In this document: in pieces, positions 45,451 to 53,818 of the stretch | Layout: each line of letters starts with the position of its first letter | Position numbering within the stretch: position 1 is the stretch's first letter | Assembly: GCF_003260195.1 (NCBI RefSeq) | Contig: NZ_QEIH01000002.1 | Coordinates: forward strand, 62,001 to 126,000 | Length of the DNA stretch: 64,000 nucleotides | Source of the DNA: Lutibacter citreus | Lineage (GTDB): Bacteria; Bacteroidota; Bacteroidia; Flavobacteriales; Flavobacteriaceae | Reading direction: 5' to 3' | The notes under the pieces: generated by a model | Told to the model about the DNA's origin: nothing | Database searches by the model: none | What the model saw: the letters and a program-made list of their open reading frames with translations, nothing else | Position numbers and translations under genes: made by a program

Positions 45451-46719
45451 ATGTATAAATCAATATCTGCCGAAGAAGCTGTAAAAGTCATTAAATCAAA
45501 TGACCGCGTATATATCCATGCTGCTGCCGCTGCTCCACAAGAATTAATCCATGCAATGTCCGCAAGACATGAGGAACTTAGAAATGTTGAAGTTTGCCAC
45601 CTTCATATAGAGGGAGAAGCACCTTATGCCAATCCTAAATATAGAGATAGCTTTCATGTAAACTCTTTTTTTATAGGGAAAAATGTACGTCACACATTAA
45701 AAGCGGGTAATGGCTCATATACTCCTGTATTTTTAAGCGAGGTTCCCTTATTATTTAAAAGAAATATTTTACCCGTTAATGTAGCTTTAATACAAGTTTC
45801 ACCGCCAGATAAACATGGATATTGCTCTTTAGGAGTTTCAGTTGAAGCAACTTTAGCAGCAATAGACAATGCAAAGCATGTTATTGCCCAAATTAATAAT
45901 CATATGCCACGTGTTCATGGAGAAGGAATTATTCATATTTCTGAACTAGATACATTTGTAGAAGTAAATACTCCTATTCACGAATTTATTATTCCTGCCC
46001 CTACTGAAATTGAAAATAAAATTGGTGATTTAATTGCTGAATTAATTGAAGATAAAAGCACTTTACAAATGGGAATTGGAAGTATTCCGAATGCCGTTTT
46101 ATCTAAATTAGGAAATCATAAAGATTTAGGTCTTCATACCGAAATGTTTTCAGATGGTGTTATTGATTTAATTTTGAAAGATGTTATAAATGGAAATCAT
46201 AAAGGAATTGGAGCTGGAAGAGCATTAACTACTTTTTTGGCAGGAACTAAACGCCTTTATGATTATGTAGATGATAACCCTTTTGTTGAAGCAAGATCTT
46301 GTGATTACGTAAACAATGTTGCAAATATTTGTCAAAATCCAAGAATGGTAGCAATAAATTCAGCCATACAAATAGATTTATCTGGCCAAGTTTGTGCAGA
46401 TTCAATAGGAACTAGAATGTATTCAGGAGTAGGTGGACAAATGGATTTTATTAGAGGTGCAAGTTTAAGTGAAGGCGGAAAAGCAATTATTGCAATACCT
46501 TCTACTACAAAAAATGGAATAAGCAGAATAGTACCATTTTTAAATACTGGGGCAGGTGTAGTTACAACAAGAGCACATGTACATTACATTGCGACCGAAT
46601 ATGGAGTTGTTAATTTATTTGGAAAAACAATAAAACAACGTGTTGCAGCACTTATTGAAATAGCACATCCAGATCATAGAGAAAGTATAGATAGAGAATA
46701 CTTTAACGCAACAAGTTAA
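45451..46719 (+). CDS. Acetyl-CoA hydrolase/CoA-transferase family protein
   Basis: A 422-residue family I CoA-transferase of the acetyl-CoA hydrolase/4-hydroxybutyrate CoA-transferase group. AEEAVKVIKSNDRVYIHAAAAAP at the start, QMGIGSIPNAVLSKL and HTEMFSDGVIDL with the Glu that forms the glutamyl-CoA thioester, and the C-terminal GVGGQMDFIRGASLSEGGKAIIA are characteristic. It moves CoA between acetate and another short acid. Single gene, no clear -7 box. Confidence 0.92.
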   Translation: MYKSISAEEAVKVIKSNDRVYIHAAAAAPQELIHAMSARHEELRNVEVCHLHIEGEAPYANPKYRDSFHVNSFFIGKNVRHTLKAGNGSYTPVFLSEVPLLFKRNILPVNVALIQVSPPDKHGYCSLGVSVEATLAAIDNAKHVIAQINNHMPRVHGEGIIHISELDTFVEVNTPIHEFIIPAPTEIENKIGDLIAELIEDKSTLQMGIGSIPNAVLSKLGNHKDLGLHTEMFSDGVIDLILKDVINGNHKGIGAGRALTTFLAGTKRLYDYVDDNPFVEARSCDYVNNVANICQNPRMVAINSAIQIDLSGQVCADSIGTRMYSGVGGQMDFIRGASLSEGGKAIIAIPSTTKNGISRIVPFLNTGAGVVTTRAHVHYIATEYGVVNLFGKTIKQRVAALIEIAHPDHRESIDREYFNATS

Positions 46720-46764
46720 CTTATAAACATAGGTAATTAATATAGCTTTTTCTTAAATTTAAAT

Positions 46765-47340
46765 TTATGAAATTTTGGTAACTGTATTATTCTTTAATTC
46801 ATACACTTCTCTACTTTCTGAGCAAGTTGCTTTACCTTCTAAATCAAACTCCAATCTATGACCATACTCGCTAATCCATCCTATTTGTTTGGATGGATTC
46901 CCAACAACTAAAGCATAAGGCAACACTTCTTTTGTAACTACTGCTCCAGCTCCAATAAATGCATATTCCCCAATATTATTACCACATACTATTGTTGCAT
47001 TAGCACCGATACTAGCACCTTTTTTTACCAATGTTATTTTATATTCGTCTTTTCTAATAATAGCACTTCTAGGGTTTATAACATTTGTAAATACCATTGA
47101 TGGGCCAAGAAATACATCATCTTCACAAATTACTCCCGAATAAATAGAAACATTATTTTGCACTTTAACATTTTCACCCAAAATAACATTAGGAGAAATC
47201 ACAACGTTTTGTCCAATATTACATCGTTCTCCAATTTTTGAATTTGGCATTATATGACTAAAGTGCCATATTTTTGTACCATCTCCAATTTCACTACCAT
47301 CGTCAATTACAGCTGTTTCATGCGCAAAATATTTTCTCAT
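46765..47340 (-). CDS. Left-handed beta-helix acetyltransferase (WbbJ/WlbB-like)
   Basis: A 191-residue hexapeptide-repeat transferase. The frame is open ten codons further up, but the start at MRKYFAHETAVID fits better, as family members begin there and the first codons would overlap deoC. Repeats such as IGERCNIGQNVVISPNVILGENVKVQNNVSI form the left-handed helix. Family members N-acetylate amino sugars in O-antigen or S-layer glycans (UDP-2-acetamido-3-amino-glucuronate type). It begins one base after deoC. Confidence 0.87.
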   Translation of the reverse strand: MRKYFAHETAVIDDGSEIGDGTKIWHFSHIMPNSKIGERCNIGQNVVISPNVILGENVKVQNNVSIYSGVICEDDVFLGPSMVFTNVINPRSAIIRKDEYKITLVKKGASIGANATIVCGNNIGEYAFIGAGAVVTKEVLPYALVVGNPSKQIGWISEYGHRLEFDLEGKATCSESREVYELKNNTVTKIS

Positions 47341-47341
47341 A

Positions 47342-48094
47342 TTAGTAACTATCTTTTGCAATATTTCCATCAGCTATTGCCAATGCAGAAGAAGTTCCTA
47401 TTCTCTTCACTCCCATTTCAACCATTTTTAAAGCATCTTTAAAGTTTTTAACTCCTCCGGCAGCTTTGGTAGGTAATGGCTTTGCGTTTTCAATAATAAT
47501 CTCCATCCCTTCAAATGTTGCTCCATTTGGTTTATTATTTTCAGTTTTGAAAAAACCTGTAGAAGATTTCACAAAAACATTTGCTGCTTTTTCTTCACCA
47601 AAATTATCTAAAACAACATTTCTTATCAATTGAGTAATTCCTGCAATTTCTTCATTAGTTAATGCAGCAATTTCAATAATCCATTTTGCAACTTTATTAT
47701 TATCTAAAACAATTTTGGTACATTGAAATATTTCTGATTTCACTAAATTAATTTTACCAGCTTTAAAGGCTTCGTAATTTGCAACAAAATCTAACTCATC
47801 TGCATTATCTTCAATAGCTTTTTTAGCTTCTTCTAGCTTTTCATTAGTAGAATATGTCCCTTCATGAAAACCAATCACTGTTCCAACTAAAGTATAGGAA
47901 TTTAAACTATCAACCATTTCTTTTGCCATTGACACATAGTTAGGCCTAATCATTACTAATTTAAATTTATTATTAACTGCCTCAATAATAAGCTTTTCAA
48001 CTATTTTTTTTGTTTCTTCTTGGGTAATACCTGCTTGTTTAGGCGTTTTAAGATAGGTAGATTCTAAAAATTGATTAACATTAACTTCACACAT
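47342..48094 (-). CDS. deoC: Deoxyribose-phosphate aldolase
   Basis: A 250-residue class I aldolase that cleaves 2-deoxyribose-5-phosphate to glyceraldehyde-3-phosphate and acetaldehyde. The Schiff-base Lys is in NVFVKSSTGFF and the second conserved Lys in TKAAGGVKNFKDAL. The frame is open 35 codons further upstream, across the terminator of the tonB gene; the true start is the ATG giving MCEVNVNQFLESTYL at 48094. It may be cotranscribed with the acetyltransferase gene. Confidence 0.93.
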   Translation of the reverse strand: MCEVNVNQFLESTYLKTPKQAGITQEETKKIVEKLIIEAVNNKFKLVMIRPNYVSMAKEMVDSLNSYTLVGTVIGFHEGTYSTNEKLEEAKKAIEDNADELDFVANYEAFKAGKINLVKSEIFQCTKIVLDNNKVAKWIIEIAALTNEEIAGITQLIRNVVLDNFGEEKAANVFVKSSTGFFKTENNKPNGATFEGMEIIIENAKPLPTKAAGGVKNFKDALKMVEMGVKRIGTSSALAIADGNIAKDSY

Positions 48095-48151
48095 AATTTT
48101 TAATAATAAATTGATGTAACAAATATAAACTTTTAATTTCTGCCAATACAC

Positions 48152-48177
48152 AAAAAAATCCTGCTTTCGCAGGATTC
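48152..48177 (-). terminator. Intrinsic terminator of the first tonB-like gene
   Basis: Stem AATCCTGC/GCAGGATT (48157-48164 and 48169-48176) with a TTTC loop; on the minus strand a run of seven T follows, 20 bases beyond the stop. Confidence 0.9.
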
Positions 48178-48195
48178 CATTTTTTGATTTTTTAA

Positions 48196-48927
48196 TCAAT
48201 CAACTTTAAATACAATTGGCAATCCATAAGATACTGTTACCGGACGGCCTCTCTGTTTTCCTGGAGTCATAACTGGTAAAGAGCTCACAATTTTAATTGC
48301 TTCATCTTGCAATCTTTTATGTGGTGCTCTAGCTTTAACGCCAACTACATTTCCTTTACTGTCTATTTTAAACATTACAAATATTCTTTGAATACTTCCA
48401 GATGCTAATCCTAAATCACTAGCTAAATTAGGGTTAAATCTTTTGGAAACAAATTTTGATATTTGATTAGAAAAACAACTTCTAAGCTGTTGCTTATTTC
48501 CTGTACAACCAGGATACACTGGAACATCTTCAATAATAACAAAAGGCACATCTTCTACCACCTCTTCCTCTTCTTCTACAGCTACAATATCCTTGTTTAA
48601 GTCTACAATAATCGCCTCAGACTCATCTGTTTCGGTGCTTTCAATTACTGTTTCCTCAATATCGATTTGATCATCTACTTTTATTATTTTATCAGGCGTA
48701 ACAGCTTGTGGAACTTGTGCTTTTTGAACTTCAACTGGTTTAATTTCAACCAATTCTTCGGAGTCGTCCTCACTTAAAACAGTTGCCGATAATGCCTCTA
48801 TTGGTCTTGGATATGATTTAATCTGTATAAATTCATAAATAATAAACAACGATAGCACAAAACCTAAAAGCGTTAAAATTTTACTATAATTTTCAAGAAC
48901 GGCGTCTGGATATTTTTTAACTTCCAT
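48196..48927 (-). CDS. Energy transducer TonB, copy 1
   Basis: A 243-residue TonB-family protein: one N-terminal TM (about 15-33), an acidic Glu/Val-rich periplasmic linker (residues about 55-135, EEEEEVVEDV) and a C-terminal TonB domain (about 140-243) ending in GKQRGRPVTVSYGLPIVFKV. It carries energy from ExbBD to outer membrane receptors. The start at MEVKKYPDAVLENYSK is chosen by alignment with copy 2. The linker is acidic instead of proline-rich. A pair of Cys (GCTGNKQQLRSCFS) sits at the start of the TonB domain. Confidence 0.88.
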   Translation of the reverse strand: MEVKKYPDAVLENYSKILTLLGFVLSLFIIYEFIQIKSYPRPIEALSATVLSEDDSEELVEIKPVEVQKAQVPQAVTPDKIIKVDDQIDIEETVIESTETDESEAIIVDLNKDIVAVEEEEEVVEDVPFVIIEDVPVYPGCTGNKQQLRSCFSNQISKFVSKRFNPNLASDLGLASGSIQRIFVMFKIDSKGNVVGVKARAPHKRLQDEAIKIVSSLPVMTPGKQRGRPVTVSYGLPIVFKVD

Positions 48928-49103
48928 AACTACCAATTTAAATTGAACAAAAAAGAAACATTAAACTGTTTTAAACAGCCATTTTTATAATGTAAGAAAT
49001 TTAGAATATTTTTATGCAAAATTGAGTATTCTTACAAGATATCCTTCTTATTAAAGATACAAAAAACTCCGCTTATTTACAACCGTTTATTCAATTATTT
49101 CTA

Positions 49104-49829
49104 TTATTGAACCTTAAAAACTATTGGCATAGAGAATCTTACTTTTACAGGTCTTCCTTGTTGTTTACCTGGTTCCATTTTTGGCAGTAAATTAATAACT
49201 CTAATCGCTTCTTCTTTTAATTTAACATGAGGAGCTCTTGCTTGTATATCAATAATATTTCCATTTTTATCAATTTTAAACATGGTATGAATTCTTTGAA
49301 TTCCGGGAGACAAGCCAAGCGTTTCAGCTAAACCAGCATTAAATTTTTTATTAATGAATTTATGTATTTGTTTTGAAAAACAAGCTTTAAGTTCTTCTTT
49401 GGTTCCTTTACAACCAGGAAATAATGGTGCTTCTTCCAAAAATAGCATATCAAAAATAGCATCTTTTAGATCTATATCTTCTTCAATTTTAACATCTGTT
49501 AGTTTTGTTAAATCTACTGGAGCATCGGGATCAACTGCATCAAAAATAGTTTCTTCAATGTCTTTGTTATTTTTAACCTGTTCAATAACATCAATAATAA
49601 CTTTTTTAAGCGGTTTTGTTTTAGGTGTTTTTTTTATAATTTTAATTTCAACCAATTGATCTAACTCATCAATTAATTCTCTTTCATTACCTGTAAGAAT
49701 TGCAATTTCATTGTCTATTGTTTTGTTCTGAATTAACAGATAAACAATAAATAACGACAATACTAGTCCTAATTGTACAAATAACTTACTGTAATTCTCT
49801 AAATTTGCTTTTGGGTGTTTTTTTCTCAT
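49104..49829 (-). CDS. Energy transducer TonB, copy 2
   Basis: A 241-residue paralogue of the protein encoded directly downstream. It shares ENYSK at the start, a TM (about 15-33), a variable linker rich in Lys and Asp, and a C-terminal domain with GCKGTKEELKACFSKQIHKF, RIHTMFKIDKNGN and KQQGRPVKVRFSMPIVFKV. The start is set at MRKKHPKANLENYSK by comparison. The linkers of the two copies differ greatly while the ends match, suggesting separate receptor or ExbBD partners. No ExbB/ExbD gene is nearby. Confidence 0.88.
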   Translation of the reverse strand: MRKKHPKANLENYSKLFVQLGLVLSLFIVYLLIQNKTIDNEIAILTGNERELIDELDQLVEIKIIKKTPKTKPLKKVIIDVIEQVKNNKDIEETIFDAVDPDAPVDLTKLTDVKIEEDIDLKDAIFDMLFLEEAPLFPGCKGTKEELKACFSKQIHKFINKKFNAGLAETLGLSPGIQRIHTMFKIDKNGNIIDIQARAPHVKLKEEAIRVINLLPKMEPGKQQGRPVKVRFSMPIVFKVQ

Positions 49830-49966
49830 AATGTATAAGTATTGTTTCACCCAACAATTGCTTTAGTATAAAAGAATCTTATTGAGTGGAATTGAGAAGA
49901 TTCAATTAAAAAAAGTGACTACCGGGTAAATGTTAAAATTATGTTAATACAAAAAACATACCAAAG

Positions 49967-49998
49967 AAGCCGTCCAATATGGGCGGCTTTTATTTTTT
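49967..49998 (+). terminator. Orphan rightward intrinsic terminator
   Basis: Stem AAGCCGTCC/GGGCGGCTT (one G-T pair, 49967-49975 and 49981-49989) and a T-rich tail on the + strand. No + strand gene lies upstream of it; the neighbouring genes are both on the minus strand. Confidence 0.6.
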
Positions 49999-50010
49999 TT
50001 ATTTACACAT

Positions 50011-50042
50011 AAAAAAGGCTATCTAAAAAAGATAGCCTTTCC
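50011..50042 (-). terminator. Intrinsic terminator of lipoprotein copy 1
   Basis: Perfect 11-bp stem AAAGGCTATCT (50014-50024) and AGATAGCCTTT (50030-50040), followed on the minus strand by T. It is preceded by a stem-loop (50044-50068) that is duplicated in the second copy. Confidence 0.85.
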
Positions 50043-50086
50043 ACAGTTATTAACCTATTTATTAACTGTTCACCAATTGTAATATT

Positions 50087-51109
50087 TTAAGGTAATGCGT
50101 TAATTAAACTTTCTAATGCTGGCTGAGTTGTAGGGTTTAATGTTGATATAACCTCTATATGATTATCTACTATTGTTGTTCCTTGTATTGCAAAATGTAA
50201 TACACCATCTATTTCTGCAACCATAATAATATGAACTTCTAATCCTACAGGAATTAATCCATAATGTTCTGTAAACATCTCTTCAGTTTCGCTCCAAGTA
50301 TCCATTCTTGCTATTGCTGTATCTTCATTATCATAGTATAAAAACACTGCACAATTATTTCCGTTGTAACCTTCAGGAACATCAACAAACAATTCAGTTT
50401 TTGCACCAGTAAAACTATACCATCTATCTAAATTTGACCATCCAAAATCCCCTAAATTAAAATTATACGTTACAGATATTCCTCCTGTAGTTCCTCCTTT
50501 TCCTTCTCTTACTTCTACTTCAGCTTCTTTTTCAACCCAATCTTCCTCATTATTTAAGTCTTCACCTGCTGTAAAAAGTCCCATTGCAGGATCTACATTT
50601 GCAGGTTCAATTTCTCTACTTGTAACTTTCATAGGCTTTAACAAATCCAATTCATTTGAACCTTGTTTTGCATTGATAAAAAATTCTCCGGCAGATTTTA
50701 ACGCTTCTTTATCTCCATTTATTCTCTCACCAAGTGTTGATTTATTATTAAAAACAATAGATCCTTTATCATAAATCTCAATTAATTGAATAGTTACATT
50801 TCCTGTTACCGGAGATCCAGAAATACCAAAAGCATTTGCAGGAAAAGTAACCTTAGTTCCTTGAGACCCCATAACTTCACCTCCCGTAGTTGCATCTAAA
50901 ATAAATTCTTCTATTGCATTAGCTCTGTTATTTTCAAATCTATCATTTAAAGCAATTCCATCAGCTTGCGGTTTTGTAATTTCAATATCTGGATCTTCTA
51001 CACAACTCCCAAAAGAGGCAATAATTGATAATCCTAATACGCTTTTTAAAATGTTTCTCACTACTCTACTATTTTTTAAGTTCGTGATATTTAAATTTTG
51101 TGTTTTCAT
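50087..51109 (-). CDS. Duplicated lipoprotein with ZU5-like domain, copy 1
   Basis: A 340-residue lipoprotein (FGSC, Cys36) with a long basic n-region. The segment GGEVMGSQGTKVTFPANAF to ELDLLKPMKV, residues about 75-160, has the ZU5-like pattern frequent in Bacteroidetes surface proteins; it is followed by an acidic, glycine-rich linker and a C-terminal beta domain (GWSNLDRWYSFTG). It is a close tandem paralogue of the gene at 51282, sharing upstream and downstream sequence as well. Its role is unknown; it is probably a target of the adjacent sigma factor. Confidence 0.85.
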   Translation of the reverse strand: MKTQNLNITNLKNSRVVRNILKSVLGLSIIASFGSCVEDPDIEITKPQADGIALNDRFENNRANAIEEFILDATTGGEVMGSQGTKVTFPANAFGISGSPVTGNVTIQLIEIYDKGSIVFNNKSTLGERINGDKEALKSAGEFFINAKQGSNELDLLKPMKVTSREIEPANVDPAMGLFTAGEDLNNEEDWVEKEAEVEVREGKGGTTGGISVTYNFNLGDFGWSNLDRWYSFTGAKTELFVDVPEGYNGNNCAVFLYYDNEDTAIARMDTWSETEEMFTEHYGLIPVGLEVHIIMVAEIDGVLHFAIQGTTIVDNHIEVISTLNPTTQPALESLINALP

Positions 51110-51173
51110 AATATGTTATTTTTAATTGTTTTTAATTTGTTTTTACATTTATATATCAACTCAACTTAAAATT

Positions 51174-51181
51174 GTTACCCC
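51174..51181 (-). promoter_or_regulatory. GGGGTAAC element upstream of lipoprotein copy 1
   Basis: On the minus strand a conserved block reads CAGAATAAGGGGTAACAAT and is followed, 14 bases after GGGGTAAC, by TTGATATAT. No TAnnTTTG box is present. The same block lies upstream of copy 2, next to the sigma factor gene. Confidence 0.5.
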
Positions 51182-51204
51182 TTATTCTGAAAAAAGTTTT
51201 AAAA

Positions 51205-51234
51205 AATAAAAAAGCTATCTTTTCAGATAGCTTT
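51205..51234 (-). terminator. Intrinsic terminator of lipoprotein copy 2
   Basis: Perfect 10-bp stem AAAGCTATCT (51211-51220) and AGATAGCTTT (51225-51234) with TTTC loop; duplicate of the terminator at 50011 with minor changes. Confidence 0.85.
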
Positions 51235-51281
51235 CCCCCAGTTATTAACCTATTTATTAACTGTTCCCTAATTGTAATATT

Positions 51282-52334
51282 TTAAGGTAATCCGTTAATT
51301 AAAATTTCTAATGCTGGTTGCGTTGTGGGACTTAAACTTGTTATTACTTCTATATGATCTTCAACAATTGTTGTTCCTTGAATTGCATAATTTAAAACAC
51401 CATCTATTTCTGCAACCATTATTATATGAACTTCTAATCCAACTGGAATTAATCCGTAGTGTTCCGTAAACATTTCTAAACTTGTGTTGTAAACATCCAT
51501 TCTTGCTAATGCTGTTGCTTCACCATCATATGATAAATAAACCGCACAATTATCTTGGTTAAATTCAGCAGGAACATCAATAAAAATATCTGTTTTTGCA
51601 CCTGTATAACTATACCATCTATCAAGGTTTGTCCAACCAAATGTTCCAATATTATAATTATATGTTGCAAACGCACCATCAGCACCTTGCGCATCTCTAA
51701 TTTGAGGGTCATCTTGTTCACCATTTTTATCCTCATCAGCTTCTACCCAATCACAATCGTCATCAATACCATCACAATCGTTATCTGGACCTCCTCTAAA
51801 TATTTTCATTCCACCATCTAAATCTGCAAAATCAACTGGGCGACTTTCAACTGAAGCCATTTCTAATAATTCTAACTCATTAGCTCCTTGTATTGCGTTT
51901 ATAAAAAACTCTCCGGCAGATTTTAATGCTTCTTTATCCCCATTAGCCCTCATTCCTAATGTTGATCTATTATTTAATACCATTGAACCTTTATCATAAA
52001 TTTCAATTAATTGTATAATCACCTGTCCAGTTACGGGTGTACCATTTATTCCAAAAGAATTTGGTTGAAAAGTTACATTTGTTCCTTGTGATCCTGTTAT
52101 CATACCACCAGTTGCAGCATCTAATGTAAATTCTTCTAAAGCATCAATTCTATTATTTTGAAATCTATCATTTAAAGCAATTCCATCAGCTTGTGGTTTT
52201 GTATCTTCAATGTCTGGATCTTCAACACAACTTGCAACAGTTGCTATTAACGATAATCCTAATACGCTTTTAAAAATGTTTCTCACTACTCTACTATTTT
52301 TTAAGTTCGTGATATTTAAATTTTGTGTTTTCAT
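51282..52334 (-). CDS. Duplicated lipoprotein with ZU5-like domain, copy 2
   Basis: A 350-residue lipoprotein (VASC, Cys36) nearly identical to copy 1 at the signal peptide and closely similar throughout. The main difference is an Asp-rich insertion at about residues 183-209 (GGPDNDCDGIDDDCDW, then DEDKNGEQDD), which resembles calcium-binding thrombospondin type 3 repeats and contains a Cys pair. Copy 1 has a shorter acidic segment at this place. It lies back to back with the sigma factor gene at 52453, with a shared 118-base intergenic region. Confidence 0.85.
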   Translation of the reverse strand: MKTQNLNITNLKNSRVVRNIFKSVLGLSLIATVASCVEDPDIEDTKPQADGIALNDRFQNNRIDALEEFTLDAATGGMITGSQGTNVTFQPNSFGINGTPVTGQVIIQLIEIYDKGSMVLNNRSTLGMRANGDKEALKSAGEFFINAIQGANELELLEMASVESRPVDFADLDGGMKIFRGGPDNDCDGIDDDCDWVEADEDKNGEQDDPQIRDAQGADGAFATYNYNIGTFGWTNLDRWYSYTGAKTDIFIDVPAEFNQDNCAVYLSYDGEATALARMDVYNTSLEMFTEHYGLIPVGLEVHIIMVAEIDGVLNYAIQGTTIVEDHIEVITSLSPTTQPALEILINGLP

Positions 52335-52399
52335 AATATGTTGTTTTTAATAGTTTTTAAATTTGTTTTACACAATCATATCAACACACTTTAAAAATT

Positions 52400-52407
52400 G
52401 TTACCCC
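52400..52407 (-). promoter_or_regulatory. GGGGTAAC element upstream of lipoprotein copy 2
   Basis: On the minus strand CAGAATAAGGGGTAACAAT is followed, 15 bases after GGGGTAAC, by TTGATATG. It lies in the divergent region between copy 2 and the sigma factor gene. The pair of blocks looks like an alternative sigma factor promoter with -35 and -10 parts. Confidence 0.5.
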
Positions 52408-52452
52408 TTATTCTGAAAAAAACTTTAAATTAGCTATATCTAACAATCCTAA

Positions 52453-53034
52453 ATGAGTCAAAAACCACACGCCGATCATATATATATAGAGGCCTTGCTT
52501 AAAAATGACAGCAGAGTACTCTCTAAAGTTTATGAGAAATATTCACATAAAATAGTTTCTTATGTTAGAAAAAATAGTGGGAATGCAGATGATGCACAGG
52601 ACATTATTCAAGAAACATTAGTTACTATTTATCATCAGGCAAAAGAGAAAAACTTTATTCTTACCTGTCCTTTCGATGCCTACTTCTATTTACTATGCAA
52701 AAGAAGATGGTTAAACGAACTTAAAAAAAGAGGAAATAATAGGGTAACAATTTTAGAAGATGAAGCATCTATTAAAGACGAGCATTTAGAACAAGTTGAA
52801 GAAACTGAATTATTTGAACAACAAAGTCAGCTTTTTGAATCGAAGTTTAAAGAATTAGGGGCAAAATGTCAAGAATTATTAAAAGCTACATTCAAAATAA
52901 AAAAGATGGAAGAAGTTGCTGAATTATTAGGTGTAACCTATGGTTATGCTCGTAAGAAGAAATCACAATGTATGGGGCAATTAACCCAACTAGTGAAAAA
53001 TTCAAATGAATTTCAACAACTAAAAGATTACTAA
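52453..53034 (+). CDS. ECF-like RNA polymerase sigma factor
   Basis: A 193-residue sigma-70 family protein with region 2 at about 12-80 (YEKYSHKIVSYVRKN, DDAQDIIQETLVTIY) and region 4 at about 120-175 (LGAKCQELLKATF, MEEVAELLGVTYGYARKKKSQCMGQL). It lacks region 3, as in group IV (ECF) factors. The next gene begins two bases later and encodes a membrane protein that may act as its anti-sigma factor. The divergent lipoprotein genes are likely targets. Confidence 0.9.
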   Translation: MSQKPHADHIYIEALLKNDSRVLSKVYEKYSHKIVSYVRKNSGNADDAQDIIQETLVTIYHQAKEKNFILTCPFDAYFYLLCKRRWLNELKKRGNNRVTILEDEASIKDEHLEQVEETELFEQQSQLFESKFKELGAKCQELLKATFKIKKMEEVAELLGVTYGYARKKKSQCMGQLTQLVKNSNEFQQLKDY

Positions 53035-53035
53035 A

Positions 53036-53767
53036 ATGGAAGAATTAAGATACATAGAGTTTGATAACTACCTTAATAATGAACTTGTTGGAGAGGAGTT
53101 AACATCTTTTGAAAAAAGACTACAATCTGATGCAGATTTTAAACAAGAGTTTGAAATTTACAAATCATTAAATTCTTCTTTATCCTCAAAATTTGAAAAT
53201 GAAAAAGATGAACAAGCATTAAGACAGACCTTGAATGATTTAGGTTCAAAATATATAAAAACAACTAAAAAAGAAACCAAAGTTATTCCACTTTTTAACT
53301 ATAAAAAACTATTAGTTGCTGCAAGTATTGCTCTTTTAATTGGCTTTTTTGTTTTTAAAAATGGTAATCCTGTATACAGTGACTTTTCTAACCATAATAA
53401 TTTAGATATTGTAGCCAGAGGTGATTCTAACAATACTAAATCTAAAGCAGAAAAAGCATTTAACTCTAAAAATTATATTGAAGCTTTAAAACAACTTACT
53501 ACCCTATCTAATGAGCATCCTAATGATGTTGAAATACAATTGTATAAAGGAATAAGCTTACTAGAACTAAATAAATATAGTGAAGCTGACGCAATTTTCG
53601 AAAAAATAAGCACTGGAAGCTCAGCTTTTACAACAAAAGCCACTTGGTACAAAGCTTTAAATTATTTGAAGCAAAAAAAGTTTGAAGATTGTAAACGTGT
53701 CCTTAAAACTATTCCTGAAGCTGCCGAAGAATATGAGATGGCTCAGAAGTTGTTGGGAGAATTATAA
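53036..53767 (+). CDS. Single-pass membrane TPR protein, probable anti-sigma factor
   Basis: A 243-residue protein: a cytoplasmic N-terminal part of about 88 residues (IEFDNYLNNELVGEE, similar in layout to anti-sigma N-termini but without a Cys/His zinc site), one TM at about 91-107, and a periplasmic part with two to three tetratricopeptide repeats (AEKAFNSKNYIEALKQLTTL, YKGISLLELNKYSEADAIFEKI). The position two bases after the sigma gene supports an anti-sigma or sensor role. It is terminated by the hairpin at 53782. Confidence 0.75.
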   Translation: MEELRYIEFDNYLNNELVGEELTSFEKRLQSDADFKQEFEIYKSLNSSLSSKFENEKDEQALRQTLNDLGSKYIKTTKKETKVIPLFNYKKLLVAASIALLIGFFVFKNGNPVYSDFSNHNNLDIVARGDSNNTKSKAEKAFNSKNYIEALKQLTTLSNEHPNDVEIQLYKGISLLELNKYSEADAIFEKISTGSSAFTTKATWYKALNYLKQKKFEDCKRVLKTIPEAAEEYEMAQKLLGEL

Positions 53768-53781
53768 TAAAGAAAAGAATA

Positions 53782-53818
53782 AAAACTCAGGACTGAAATT
53801 CAATCCTGAGTTTTTTTT
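53782..53818 (+). terminator. Intrinsic terminator of the sigma factor operon
   Basis: Perfect 11-bp stem AAAACTCAGGA (53782-53792) and TCCTGAGTTTT (53804-53814) with a T run, 14 bases after the stop. Confidence 0.92.

Noticed and set aside
47342..48199. Longer DeoC starting at 48199
   Set aside because: The extra 35 residues would run across the terminator of the tonB gene and do not belong to the family; the ATG at 48094 fits.
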